Positions 42,981 through 50,823 of a stretch of 64,000 nucleotides of DNA are shown here, one piece after another. The translations under genes and the position numbers were made by a program. Below the pieces are notes generated by a model, which worked only from the letters and a program-made list of their open reading frames with translations, did no database searches and was not told the DNA's origin. Each line of letters opens with the position of its first letter. Position 1 is the stretch's first letter. The stretch is from Phycisphaerae bacterium RAS2. Lineage in GTDB: Bacteria; Planctomycetota; Phycisphaerae; UBA1845; UTPLA1. Where the stretch lies: contig CP036352.1 in NCBI GenBank assembly GCA_007753915.1, positions 3,535,306 to 3,599,305 of the forward strand. The letters run 5' to 3'.

Positions 42981-43958
42981 ATGAACGGGCGATTTGGGTT
43001 TGCAGTGACGGGCATGATGGGGTTGGCGCTGGGTGTCGGATTCCTGGCAGTGCCTTCAGCGCGGGCGGTTGAACCGCCGGAAGACCAGCAGGGCGCGATG
43101 GACGAAGATCGACCGCCGCGCCGAGGCCCGATGGGCGGGCCGCGGATGCACGACGGTCCTCCGCCGGGGCATTCTGAAGACGGCATGGACGACGGTCCGC
43201 GCCGGCCGATGCGCGAGCGCCGGGGTGAAGGCCCGGACGGCGGGCGCCGCTGGCGCGAGGGGCCGCCCGAGCTGACCGATGAAACGCTTGACAAGGTCAT
43301 GGCACTGGTCGCGGACAAGTTCCCGATCATGCACCAGCGACTCACGCGGCTGCGGGAAGAGAACCCCGAACGCTTCCGCCGGTCGATCGGCCGCATGGTC
43401 GGCGTCTATCACGAGTATCAGATGCTCAAGGAGCGCCACCCCGAGATGGCCGAGACGCTGATCGACGAGATTCGCGGCGAGCAGCAACTGGCCGATTTGA
43501 TCGAACAGCATCGCGCTGCCTCGGGCGACGCGCCGAAGCAGGCACAAATCGAAACAACGATGCGCGAGGCCGTTCGCACGCAGGTGAACCTGATGCTCAA
43601 GCGGCGCGAAGCGCGGCTGGCGGATTTCGGCGCGCGAATCGCCCAGCAGCAGGAACGTCTCGCCGAAGAACAGGCCAAGCTGGCCGATGAAAAGACACGC
43701 GTCGATGAGTTGGTCAACCAGCGACTGGAGGACATCAAAGCCGGCAAGATGCCGCCGAAGCATGGGCCGTTTGAGGGCCGCGGTTTCGGCAAGGGACCTC
43801 CGGGCGGTCCCGGTGGCCCCGGGCTGGGCGGTCCCGACGAGCGCCGAATGCGAATGCGCGACGGCAAAGGCCCGCGTCATCCGCGGCCGCGACCGGATGA
43901 GGACATGCCGCCGGAAGACGGTGAAATGCTCCCTCCGCCGCCGCCACCGGGCGAGTGA
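42981..43958 (+). CDS. Periplasmic protein with coiled coil and Gly/Pro/Arg-rich arms (Spy/CpxP-like position)
   Basis: A 325-aa exported protein. After the signal (VTGMMGLALGVGFLAVPSARA) comes a low-complexity arm rich in Pro, Arg, Gly and Asp (residues 28-90), then a helical core (ELTDETLDKVMALVADKFPIMHQRL ... ARIAQQQERLAEEQAKLADEKTRVDELVNQRLEDI) and a second Gly/Pro-rich tail ending in six prolines and GE. The helical core recalls LTXXQ-type periplasmic chaperones such as Spy, but the motif itself is absent. Third gene of the sigma/anti-sigma unit; a strong terminator follows. Confidence 0.6.
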   Translation: MNGRFGFAVTGMMGLALGVGFLAVPSARAVEPPEDQQGAMDEDRPPRRGPMGGPRMHDGPPPGHSEDGMDDGPRRPMRERRGEGPDGGRRWREGPPELTDETLDKVMALVADKFPIMHQRLTRLREENPERFRRSIGRMVGVYHEYQMLKERHPEMAETLIDEIRGEQQLADLIEQHRAASGDAPKQAQIETTMREAVRTQVNLMLKRREARLADFGARIAQQQERLAEEQAKLADEKTRVDELVNQRLEDIKAGKMPPKHGPFEGRGFGKGPPGGPGGPGLGGPDERRMRMRDGKGPRHPRPRPDEDMPPEDGEMLPPPPPPGE

Positions 43959-44124
43959 TGCGAGAACGTCGCCGCACTCAAACGAGAATTCACAGCCCAC
44001 ATATCGAGGTGCATTCCGCGACTCGACAGGTCGGCGCGTGAGGGCTATCTTGGGTGCGCTGGCGGTGTGAATCGCTGGCACACAACATAAGAGTGACATC
44101 CGCGTGAGAATCGTGGGTGGAGTG

Positions 44125-44160
44125 GGCCCGTGGTCGCTTGTCGACCGCGGGCCATTATTT
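44125..44160 (+). terminator. Rho-independent terminator after the ECF sigma operon
   Basis: A 12-base-pair stem, GGCCCGTGGTCG against CGACCGCGGGCC (one G-T pair), with loop CTTGT is followed by ATTATTTT. Confidence 0.75.
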
Positions 44161-44213
44161 TGCGCTGACCTTAAGCCTTAAAAATCTCATCCTGATGCTA
44201 CATCTTCTCATCG

Positions 44214-44238
44214 TGGTGCGTCGAGGACGCACCCTACG
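44214..44238 (-). repeat. Dispersed palindromic repeat A, minus-strand copy
   Basis: Reverse complement of the 25-base element at 7932-7956 and 62086-62110, without mismatch. It lies five bases from heptamer array 3. Confidence 0.85.
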
Positions 44239-44243
44239 TTTTA

Positions 44244-44292
44244 CTGCCCACCGCCCACCGCTCACTGCTCACTGACCACTGCCCACTGCCCC
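44244..44292 (+). repeat. Heptamer tandem array 3 (CTGNCCA type)
   Basis: Seven consecutive 7-base units (such as CTGCCCA, CCGCTCA, CTGACCA) end one base before the stop codon of the PAP2 gene (44294). The unit matches heptamer array 4 at 52299-52354. Array and repeat A together fill 44214-44292. Confidence 0.75.
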
Positions 44293-44293
44293 C

Positions 44294-45445
44294 TCAATCA
44301 AACGACTTCACGAATGCGATGCCCGTGCCGCCTTGCGTGCTGGCATACGGCGCGATCTTCCACCCGAAGAAATCCGGATCGCGGCCCGACGCGACGCTGT
44401 GCCCCACCACCGTTCCAAGCACGGCCCCCATGACCACGTCGGAGAAATAATGCTCGCCGTCCTCGATGCGCTCGTATCCCGCGAGCGCGGCCAGTGCATA
44501 GAGCGGAATGCCGACCGCGTGCCCGTATGCCTCATGCATGACACTCGCCACAACGAAGCTGCTCGACGTATGGCCCGAAGGCAGCGTCCCGCGCTCGCCG
44601 TTGGGGGCCCGGTCGTACGACGCCGCCTGCCCCAGCATCACCGTCACGCCGTTGATGGCCAGCGCCGAGAACAGCGTCTTGCCCACTTCGTAGGTCTTGT
44701 CGTCCATGCGCTGTTGGCCGATGAGGTACCACGCGCCGGCCAGTGCGAAATGGGTGCCGGGGTTGCCAATCGCCCCGAATGCGTCGCGCCAGTCCTCCTT
44801 GAAATGGTGGTGCGCCGGCCGCCAGTCGCCCTCTTTGTTGAAGTGCCGCTCGATGGAGTAATCGACGCCAGATTCCTTGATGGCGATGGCCCCGCCGAGC
44901 GTGCCGCCGAGAATCACGAGGTTGACCGGGTTGGCATAAACGCGCTTCGTGTCACGCCACAGATCGGCCGGGGCGTTCTTCACGTCGCGCTTGACCGTCT
45001 CCCAGAACGACGGCAGCGGCGGGCGACGAAGGTATTTGTCTTCTTTCTCCGACCAGTTGACCTCCGCTCCGTCCGCTGTGCCGGCCCCCTCGCCGGCGTC
45101 GCCCAGCAGCAGGATCGTCTCGTCAAAGTCGAGCTGCGCCGCCTGCGCCAGTGTCACGACGCGATCCTGCCCCGCCGCGCCCGTCGCTCCATTCGCCGTT
45201 GACGCGACGATTGAAACAGGCTGGTTCAGCCGAACCTTCGGGGCGCGCCCGGAGCCGGAACTTCGCCATGCCAGATCCCTGTCCGCGGGCGGCAGGTCGT
45301 CAGCGCTTGCCAGCCGCGCTCGCTCGATCCGGTCCAACCGGCCCGCCAGACCTTGCGGCGCGATGCTTGCCGACCGCTCGCTGCAACCGGCCAGTGAAGC
45401 CAGCAACACCGTTGCACAAGATATAGAAAGGGTGATTCGTGACAT
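44294..45445 (-). CDS. PAP2 family (phosphatidic acid phosphatase type 2) lipoprotein
   Basis: A 383-aa lipoprotein: the signal ends TVLLASLAGCSERS with a good lipobox. The C-terminal half is a PAP2/vanadium haloperoxidase-like domain with RAPNGERGTLPSGHTSSSFVVASV (the PSGH motif) and GYERIEDGEHYFSDVVMGAVLG (R-x5-H-x3-D, with the nucleophile His). The N-terminal 190 residues are a linker of low complexity. It likely dephosphorylates a lipid or sugar phosphate in the periplasm. AGGAGG lies seven bases before the ATG at 45445; an ATG two codons upstream is too close to that site. Confidence 0.87.
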   Translation of the reverse strand: MSRITLSISCATVLLASLAGCSERSASIAPQGLAGRLDRIERARLASADDLPPADRDLAWRSSGSGRAPKVRLNQPVSIVASTANGATGAAGQDRVVTLAQAAQLDFDETILLLGDAGEGAGTADGAEVNWSEKEDKYLRRPPLPSFWETVKRDVKNAPADLWRDTKRVYANPVNLVILGGTLGGAIAIKESGVDYSIERHFNKEGDWRPAHHHFKEDWRDAFGAIGNPGTHFALAGAWYLIGQQRMDDKTYEVGKTLFSALAINGVTVMLGQAASYDRAPNGERGTLPSGHTSSSFVVASVMHEAYGHAVGIPLYALAALAGYERIEDGEHYFSDVVMGAVLGTVVGHSVASGRDPDFFGWKIAPYASTQGGTGIAFVKSFD

Positions 45446-45773
45446 GACCATGCCTCCTGGAAGAATCGAGGCCGCCTCGCGCCGTCCTTGGCGGGTTGGG
45501 GCTCAATCGTAGAACGCTGGAAAGAGCTTGGCAACTCAACATTTCTGTCAAAAGGTGGATATCGGGGCATCACGAAGGGGATCAACCGATCTCGACAATT
45601 TACGCCCAAACACTTGAAACGCTTCCTCGAAAGCCGTACATTCGTTGGCGTGCGATGCTTCGTCATGGTCCATCCACCTATCTTGGATTGACGGATCTGC
45701 GGCATCGGATGCGCCTTTCACTGCCGGGCCGTAATTAGCGGGCGTGTCGACGCTGAACACGCGAGGAGGCAAC
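45446..45773. other. Intergenic stretch with no clear gene
   Basis: The divergent control region between the PAP2 gene and the HAF-repeat gene. A 67-codon open frame at 45488-45691 (plus strand) has no protein-like features. I see no terminator or palindromic repeat of the families listed here. Confidence 0.4.
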
Positions 45774-47057
45774 ATGTCCCGAATCAAGACGAGCGAGACT
45801 TACATGGCGAGTCGTCAGTCATCGGGCCACAGGCTTATGGAATTCATTCGAGTCCGGCGTAAGCCCGTATGCGGAAAGCTGTTCGACAGTCGCCTACCTG
45901 GTTTACGCTGGTTTGCCTTGTACGGCGCTCTGCTATCCGCATCAGTTGCCGCGCCGGTTCGAGCCCAATGGACCGTGACCAACTTGCACCCGGAAGGGGC
46001 CAGTGAATCGTTTGCGACGGGCGTTCACGCGGGCCAGCAAGTGGGCTACGCAAAGTTCGGCATCACCGATCGAGCCACATTGTGGAACGGCAGCGCGGAG
46101 TCATGGATTGACCTAAATCCCTTTGGAGCGAGCTCTTCACGAGCACTGGGGATTCATAACGGGCAACAAGTGGGTCAAATCGGCGTTGGCAGCAATTCCA
46201 CACGGGCTGCCATGTGGAGCGGCAGCGCAGCCTCATTCGTCAGTCTGCATCCCGCCGGCGCTACCTTCTCACAAGCTCATGGCGTCTACGATGGTCGGCA
46301 GGTCGGCGAAGTGAGATATGGCGGCTCCAGTCGCGCGACCTTATGGAATAACAGCTCGACGCCGTTGAGCTTGCACCCCGACTGGCTTGCGAGCGGGTCG
46401 GTTGCCTATGGAGTTGACAGCAATCAAGTGGCAGCAAGGCTCGATATGTATGGCGATCCTGCGGCCGGTGTTTGGAACACCAGTGGCTCTTATTGGGTGA
46501 ATCTCGGGCCGCCGGGCACGTACTGGTCAGGGGCCTACGGCGTACACGCCGGTGAGCAGGTCGGCTGGGCCTACGGGTACGTGTGGGACCCCAACACAAC
46601 GATACGAGCCTTCATGTGGAGGAGCTACACCAATACAGGCGTAGATTTACATCCCGCCATTGCAAGCTCTTCGATCGCGTACGGCGTTCACGCGGGGCAT
46701 CAAGTGGGTCAAGTCGCATTTGGCGCGTACCCGGGCGTCCCACATGCCAGCTTTTGGAAAGGTACTGCCGAAACGTGGGTAGACCTGCACACCTTCCTGC
46801 CGGTGCACTACCAAAGTTCAGAAGCGCGAGGCGTCTGGCACGACCAAGACGCAGGAATAACATACGTAGTGGGGCACGGATTCAACATCAACACGGGTCG
46901 AAACGAGGCCCTCATGTGGACGTTGCCCGAGCCCGGCAGTGGACTATTGGCGATGGCGGCGATGCTGGGGTTGACCGCGACGCGCAGCCGGCGCTCACAC
47001 GCGGCGAACATCAACATGAAAACGATTGAAAGCACGTCAATGCGGCCTAGCCCGTGA
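45774..47057 (+). CDS. Extracellular HAF-repeat protein with PEP-CTERM-like tail
   Basis: A 427-aa secreted protein. After a long signal region (residues 1-65, helix FALYGALLSASVAAPVRA) it consists of about seven repeats of 45-50 residues with the pattern A-x-GVHAGQQVG ... RATLWNGSAESWIDLNPxGASSS, which is the HAF extracellular repeat type. The end, LPEPGSGLLAMAAMLGLTATRSRR, is a PEP-CTERM-like sorting signal (Pro-Glu-Pro, helix, Arg cluster). About 20 extra residues follow the Arg cluster, which is unusual. GAGGAGG lies just before the ATG at 45774. Function unknown; probably surface-exposed. Confidence 0.82.
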   Translation: MSRIKTSETYMASRQSSGHRLMEFIRVRRKPVCGKLFDSRLPGLRWFALYGALLSASVAAPVRAQWTVTNLHPEGASESFATGVHAGQQVGYAKFGITDRATLWNGSAESWIDLNPFGASSSRALGIHNGQQVGQIGVGSNSTRAAMWSGSAASFVSLHPAGATFSQAHGVYDGRQVGEVRYGGSSRATLWNNSSTPLSLHPDWLASGSVAYGVDSNQVAARLDMYGDPAAGVWNTSGSYWVNLGPPGTYWSGAYGVHAGEQVGWAYGYVWDPNTTIRAFMWRSYTNTGVDLHPAIASSSIAYGVHAGHQVGQVAFGAYPGVPHASFWKGTAETWVDLHTFLPVHYQSSEARGVWHDQDAGITYVVGHGFNINTGRNEALMWTLPEPGSGLLAMAAMLGLTATRSRRSHAANINMKTIESTSMRPSP

Positions 47058-47100
47058 TGGGCGTCGATTCGCGCCGCACATTCGTGATAGCCTTTGACCT

Positions 47101-47361
47101 ATGACACGGATCAGCGAGTTCTAAAGAATCGTCACTTACATGTACTACCGTGATCATGCCCCGCCGCATTTTCACGCCGTCAATTCCGGAAGCGAGGCGG
47201 AAGTGGCGATCGACTCCCTTGAAACCATTGATGGGTTCTTGCCCCACCGGGCGATGAGTCTGGTAAAAGAATGGGCAAGGCTCCATCAGGTTGAACTTCG
47301 GACTGTCTGGAACCAAGCGCGTTCGCATCAACCATTGAAACAGATCGAACCGCTGCCCTAA
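47101..47361 (+). pseudogene. DUF4160 family gene with an in-frame stop codon
   Basis: DUF4160 proteins typically start MPxISRFYGIVIxMYYxDHxPPHFHA. Here the frame from 47101 reads MTRISEF, TAA (47122-47124), RIVTYMYYRDHAPPHFHAVN, so a stop replaces the usual Tyr after Phe; a single TAT/TAC to TAA change explains it. The rest (73 residues from the ATG at 47140) is intact to LPHRAMSLVKEWARLHQVEL. It may be restarted at 47140 or be dead. It lies one base before a DUF2442 gene, its usual partner in toxin-antitoxin-like pairs. Sequencing error cannot be excluded. Confidence 0.75.
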
Positions 47362-47362
47362 A

Positions 47363-47638
47363 ATGATGCGTATGCCTCGAATCAACGAAATACGACCATT
47401 GCCCGGGTTTCGCATCTTCGTCCGGTTCGAGGATCAGGTCGCGGGTGAAGTAGACCTCTCTGATCTACGCGGCAAGGGCGTGTTTCAATCCTGGGACATT
47501 CCAGGGACTTGCGAAGCCGTTTTCATTGATCCGCAGACCGGTACCGTGGCATGGCCCGGCGGGATTGATATTTGCCCGCGAACGCTCTACCAAGACGTTC
47601 TTGCGCAACAACCAACTGCTACATCAGGCGGCCAATAG
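47363..47638 (+). CDS. DUF2442 family protein
   Basis: A 91-aa protein with the DUF2442 layout: INEIRPLPGFRIFVRFEDQVAGEVDLSDLRGKGVFQSW, then CEAVFIDPQTGTVAWPGGIDICPRTLYQDVL, with the conserved VDL, GVF, WPGG and DICP-LY positions. DUF2442 genes commonly sit next to DUF4160 genes, as here, in pairs suspected to be toxin-antitoxin modules. The start is 47363; an ATG three codons on (47372) is an alternative. It overlaps nothing and is read directly after the broken DUF4160 gene, so it may be translated by coupling. Confidence 0.82.
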   Translation: MMRMPRINEIRPLPGFRIFVRFEDQVAGEVDLSDLRGKGVFQSWDIPGTCEAVFIDPQTGTVAWPGGIDICPRTLYQDVLAQQPTATSGGQ

Positions 47639-47697
47639 CGGATTACCCTCGCCTTTTCTCTGAGGCTCCACTTTTAGTTCACCGTATTAATTCTGGC

Positions 47698-48804
47698 CTA
47701 ACCATTCGGCAGAATCACGGCCTTGCCCGTGCGCCAGTGCGCCACTTCCTCCAGCGCCTCGTTTACCTGATCCAGCCGGAACCGATGCGTGATCAATTCA
47801 TGAAACGGGAAGCGATCCTTCCGCGCCCGCAGGAAGGTCAGCGCCCGCGCCCAGTGCACCGGCTCCGAGCCGTATGAGCCGTGAATCTCCAATTCCCGCT
47901 TCGTGATGTGATGCGGGTTCAGCATCACCGGTCCCGCGTCGCAATACTGACCCAGCACCATGTACCGCCCGCCGTCCCGCGCCAGCGGCCAACCCTCGGC
48001 CACCGCGGCCGGATGCCCAACACACTCCACCACGCAGTCGGCCCCCAGCCCGCCCGTGTGCTCCAGAACGATGCCGCGCCGCTTGTCCGCGTCGCGCACT
48101 TCGTCGATATCAATGCAAATGTCTGCACCGAACCGCCGGCACCGCTCCAGCCGCTCTCGCGGCCCGCCGATCGCGATGATCGGCCGGCAGCCCGCATCGG
48201 CCGCGATCGCCAGCGCCGCCAGGCCCACCGGCCCGGCCCCTTGAATCACCACGCTCTCGCCCCAGCGATACGGCATCTTCTCGCAGGCATGCACCGCCGT
48301 CACCAGCGCGCAGCCCGCGCCGATCAACGACTCGCTCGGCAGATCGTCCGGCAACTTGAAGATCGCCGTTCCGGCGCGCAGATGATGATACTGCCCGTAT
48401 CCGCCCAGAAAGTGCGGCGGCGCGTTGCACGGCGTGTTCACCCCGTAGGCCTTGCGATTCAGACACCGCGCCGGAAGTTTATACAATCGACAATATCGAC
48501 ACTGCCCGCACGTCATCCCCACTGTCCACGAAACCCGATCCCCCGCCCGCAGCGGCTGACCCAGCCAGTCGGCCGCCTCGCCCCCCACGCCCTGCACCCG
48601 CCCCACCGTCTCATGCCCCATGATCAGCGGCAACGGCACCGGCAACTGACCCTCGTGCAAATGAACATCCGTCCCGCATACGCCAGCCATCTCGACCTTC
48701 ACCAGCACCTCGCCGAGGGCCAGGTCGGTCGGCAGCGGGAACTCCTGCACGCGAATCGGCTGCTTGAACGCGTGCATCACGGCGGCTTGAGCGGTTTTTG
48801 ACAT
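47698..48804 (-). CDS. Zinc-dependent alcohol dehydrogenase family protein
   Basis: A 368-aa medium-chain dehydrogenase. The catalytic zinc ligands are MAGVCGTDVHLHEG (Cys) and IMGHETVG (His-Glu); the structural zinc site is GMTCGQCRYCRLYKLPARC; the nucleotide-binding Rossmann motif is VVIQGAGPVGLAALAIA. The C-terminal GSYGSEPVHWARALTFL region is normal for the family. Substrate unknown; the closest named relatives I recall are sorbitol/threonine dehydrogenase-like enzymes. The ATG at 48804 is used; no strong ribosome binding site is seen. It is divergent from the propeller gene. Confidence 0.87.
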   Translation of the reverse strand: MSKTAQAAVMHAFKQPIRVQEFPLPTDLALGEVLVKVEMAGVCGTDVHLHEGQLPVPLPLIMGHETVGRVQGVGGEAADWLGQPLRAGDRVSWTVGMTCGQCRYCRLYKLPARCLNRKAYGVNTPCNAPPHFLGGYGQYHHLRAGTAIFKLPDDLPSESLIGAGCALVTAVHACEKMPYRWGESVVIQGAGPVGLAALAIAADAGCRPIIAIGGPRERLERCRRFGADICIDIDEVRDADKRRGIVLEHTGGLGADCVVECVGHPAAVAEGWPLARDGGRYMVLGQYCDAGPVMLNPHHITKRELEIHGSYGSEPVHWARALTFLRARKDRFPFHELITHRFRLDQVNEALEEVAHWRTGKAVILPNG

Positions 48805-48953
48805 GGTTCGGGTGATTCTCGCGGCACGCACTCAAACCGTCAAAGCGGCAATGCACTTCGGCCTCGCCGCACTTGAGTTTCAATCGCCCGCGCGGCACAA
48901 TACGGAGTGTTCCGTGCCGACCCGGCGAGCCTCAACCTCAGGAGCATCTTCAC

Positions 48954-50264
48954 ATGTCTTTCGCGCTTCCTTACGCATGGCGTTCGATTGCCACCCTGCG
49001 CGCGTCGCGCGCGGCCGTCTGCTGCCTGACCGCCGCAGCCGCCCTCTCCTGCACCGCCCTTGCCCGTGCCGAGAGCGGCTGGACCCGCTGGGGCGGCCCC
49101 AACCAGGACTGGAAGATCAAGTGCGGCAAGCTCGCCGGCGAATGGCCCGAGAGCGGCCCGAAGAAAGCCTGGACGCGCGAGCTGGGCGAGGGTTACTCGT
49201 CCATCAGCGAGGAGAACGGCAAGCTCTACACCATGTATCGCGAAGAAGGCGAGGACGGCAAGGAAGTCGCCATCTGTCTTGATGCAAAAACCGGCCAGAC
49301 GGTCTGGGAGCGCAAGTACAAAGCCAAACCGTCGGATGAACACGTCATGGAGTTCGGCGCCGGCCCGCGCGCGACGCCGCTCCTCTGCGACGACCGCGTC
49401 TACACCATCGGCGTCTCGGGCATCATGCATTGCCTGAACAAGGCCGACGGCAAGGTCGTCTGGAAGCACGACCTGTGGAAGGAGTTCAAGGGCACCGTGC
49501 TGAACCACGGCTACTCCTCCAGCGCCCTCGACTACGGCGACACCGTCATCGCCATGGTCGGCGGCAAGGGCCACAGCCTCATGGCCTTCCGCAAGGACAA
49601 CGGCAAGGTCGTCTGGAAGAAGCAGGACTTCAAGAACAGCTACTCCACGCCCATGATCATCAACGTCGATGGCCAGGATCAGATGCTCTGCTTCATGGCC
49701 GAGGAACTGGCTGCGCTGAACCCCGAAGACGGCGAACTGCTCTGGCGCGTGGAACACAAGAACCAGTGGGGCCAGAACGTCTGCCTGCCGGTCTGGGACG
49801 CGAAGGATCACCTGCTGTTCATCACGTCGGTGGCCCAGGGCGGCAGCAAGTGCCTGAAACTGTCGCGCGACGGCGACGAAACCAACGTGGAAGAGGTCTG
49901 GGCCAATCCCAAGCTGCAGATTCACCACTCCAACGCGATCCGCCTCGGCGACACGATCTACACCTCTTCGGGCGGGCGCGGCCCCGGCATCTTCTACGCC
50001 GTCGACGTCAAAACCGGCGACATCCGCTGGAAGGAACGCGGCTTCGCCAAGGCGACATTCGTCTATGGCGATGACAAGTTCTTCGTCGTCGATGAAGACG
50101 GCAACGTCGGACTGGTCGAGCCGGACCCCGAGTCGTTCAAGATCAAGGCCAATGTACCCCTGCTCACCAAGGCCGCATGGACCCATCCGACTCTCGTCGG
50201 CAAGCGGCTCTACCTGCGCGATCGCAAGGTCATCATGGCGCTGGATGTCGGCGCGAAGTCCTGA
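48954..50264 (+). CDS. Secreted PQQ-binding-like beta-propeller repeat protein
   Basis: A 436-aa exported protein with a signal peptide (VCCLTAAAALSCTALARA) and PQQ/quinoprotein-type propeller blades: CLDAKTGQTVWERKY, CLNKADGKVVWKHDLW, AFRKDNGKVVWKKQDF, ALNPEDGELLWRVE, AVDVKTGDIRWKERGF. The opening W-x-x-W-GGPNQDW is usual in planctomycete members. There is no alcohol dehydrogenase domain, so PQQ binding is doubtful; many such proteins are structural. AGGAG lies nine bases before the ATG. A strong bidirectional terminator follows 55 bases later. Confidence 0.87.
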   Translation: MSFALPYAWRSIATLRASRAAVCCLTAAAALSCTALARAESGWTRWGGPNQDWKIKCGKLAGEWPESGPKKAWTRELGEGYSSISEENGKLYTMYREEGEDGKEVAICLDAKTGQTVWERKYKAKPSDEHVMEFGAGPRATPLLCDDRVYTIGVSGIMHCLNKADGKVVWKHDLWKEFKGTVLNHGYSSSALDYGDTVIAMVGGKGHSLMAFRKDNGKVVWKKQDFKNSYSTPMIINVDGQDQMLCFMAEELAALNPEDGELLWRVEHKNQWGQNVCLPVWDAKDHLLFITSVAQGGSKCLKLSRDGDETNVEEVWANPKLQIHHSNAIRLGDTIYTSSGGRGPGIFYAVDVKTGDIRWKERGFAKATFVYGDDKFFVVDEDGNVGLVEPDPESFKIKANVPLLTKAAWTHPTLVGKRLYLRDRKVIMALDVGAKS

Positions 50265-50318
50265 CACCGCGGAGACGTACCTAAGACCGGGCGTGCGCGA
50301 TTCGGACCGTGCAAGAAA

Positions 50319-50366
50319 AAAGCCCCCTCGTTCGCCTCACGGCGACGAAGGGGCTTTCATTTTCTC
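50319..50366. terminator. Bidirectional rho-independent terminator
   Basis: A GC-rich hairpin (AAAGCCCC on the left arm, GGGGCTTT on the right) with a GCG-containing upper stem is flanked by an A-run on the left and TTTCATTTTC on the right. It serves the propeller gene from the left and the small minus-strand gene at 50402-50491 from the right. Confidence 0.8.
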
Positions 50367-50401
50367 ATGACCGCAACCGGACTTGATCCGGCCGCGGACA
50401 T

Positions 50402-50491
50402 TTAGATGTGCGGGGTGGGTACCGGGAAGAAGATCCACTGCATCACAACAAAGAAGTACCAGATCGCTGAAAAGATTGCTGCGATATTCAT
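50402..50491 (-). CDS. 29-residue single-pass membrane microprotein
   Basis: A tiny gene: ATG at 50491 with AGGAGG seven bases upstream, product begins MNIAAIFSAIWYFFVVMQWI and ends FPVPTPHI before a TAA at 50402. It is one hydrophobic, aromatic-rich helix (about residues 3-23) with a polar, Pro-rich tail. It ends 36 bases before a terminator that suits the minus strand. The combination of a perfect ribosome binding site, a coherent helix and a following terminator argues for a real gene. I do not recognise a family; small subunits of oxidases and other membrane complexes look like this. Confidence 0.6.
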   Translation of the reverse strand: MNIAAIFSAIWYFFVVMQWIFFPVPTPHI

Positions 50492-50823
50492 TGGACGGCC
50501 TCCTGTGAGGGTTCGCCCTCGCGCCCGCCGAAGCGGCGGACACCCTGCGAGTGCGGGGTCAAGTGTAGCCAATCGAAAATCGGCGTCAACGAGCGCGAAG
50601 GCAACGATCACTGCCCGCGTCCACGGCGACCCCGGCGCAAGCCGTCATCCCGACACACCCTCTAAGACAGCATGAGATGCTTCCACACTTCGCCCCGGCG
50701 CGGTGCGGAAATTCACGGCCCACTGCGCAGAATCAGCCTCAGAACCTCATCGAGCTGAAAGCCGGCACCGAGACCCACCACGAAGGGCGAGGCCCGAAGA
50801 TGGCCACAATTCCTCGGCGCGGC
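50492..50823. other. Intergenic stretch with no clear gene
   Basis: Holds the promoter region of the microprotein and the 3' flank of the zinc-ribbon membrane gene. I see no tandem array, palindromic repeat or credible reading frame in it. Confidence 0.4.

Noticed and set aside
45488-45691. 67-codon frame between the PAP2 and HAF-repeat genes
   Set aside because: No ribosome binding site, no domain and no conserved-looking pattern.
47140-47361. Treating the DUF4160 remnant as a normal complete gene
   Set aside because: The in-frame upstream codons 47101-47121 match the family N-terminus, so the short frame is more likely a truncated or restarted version.
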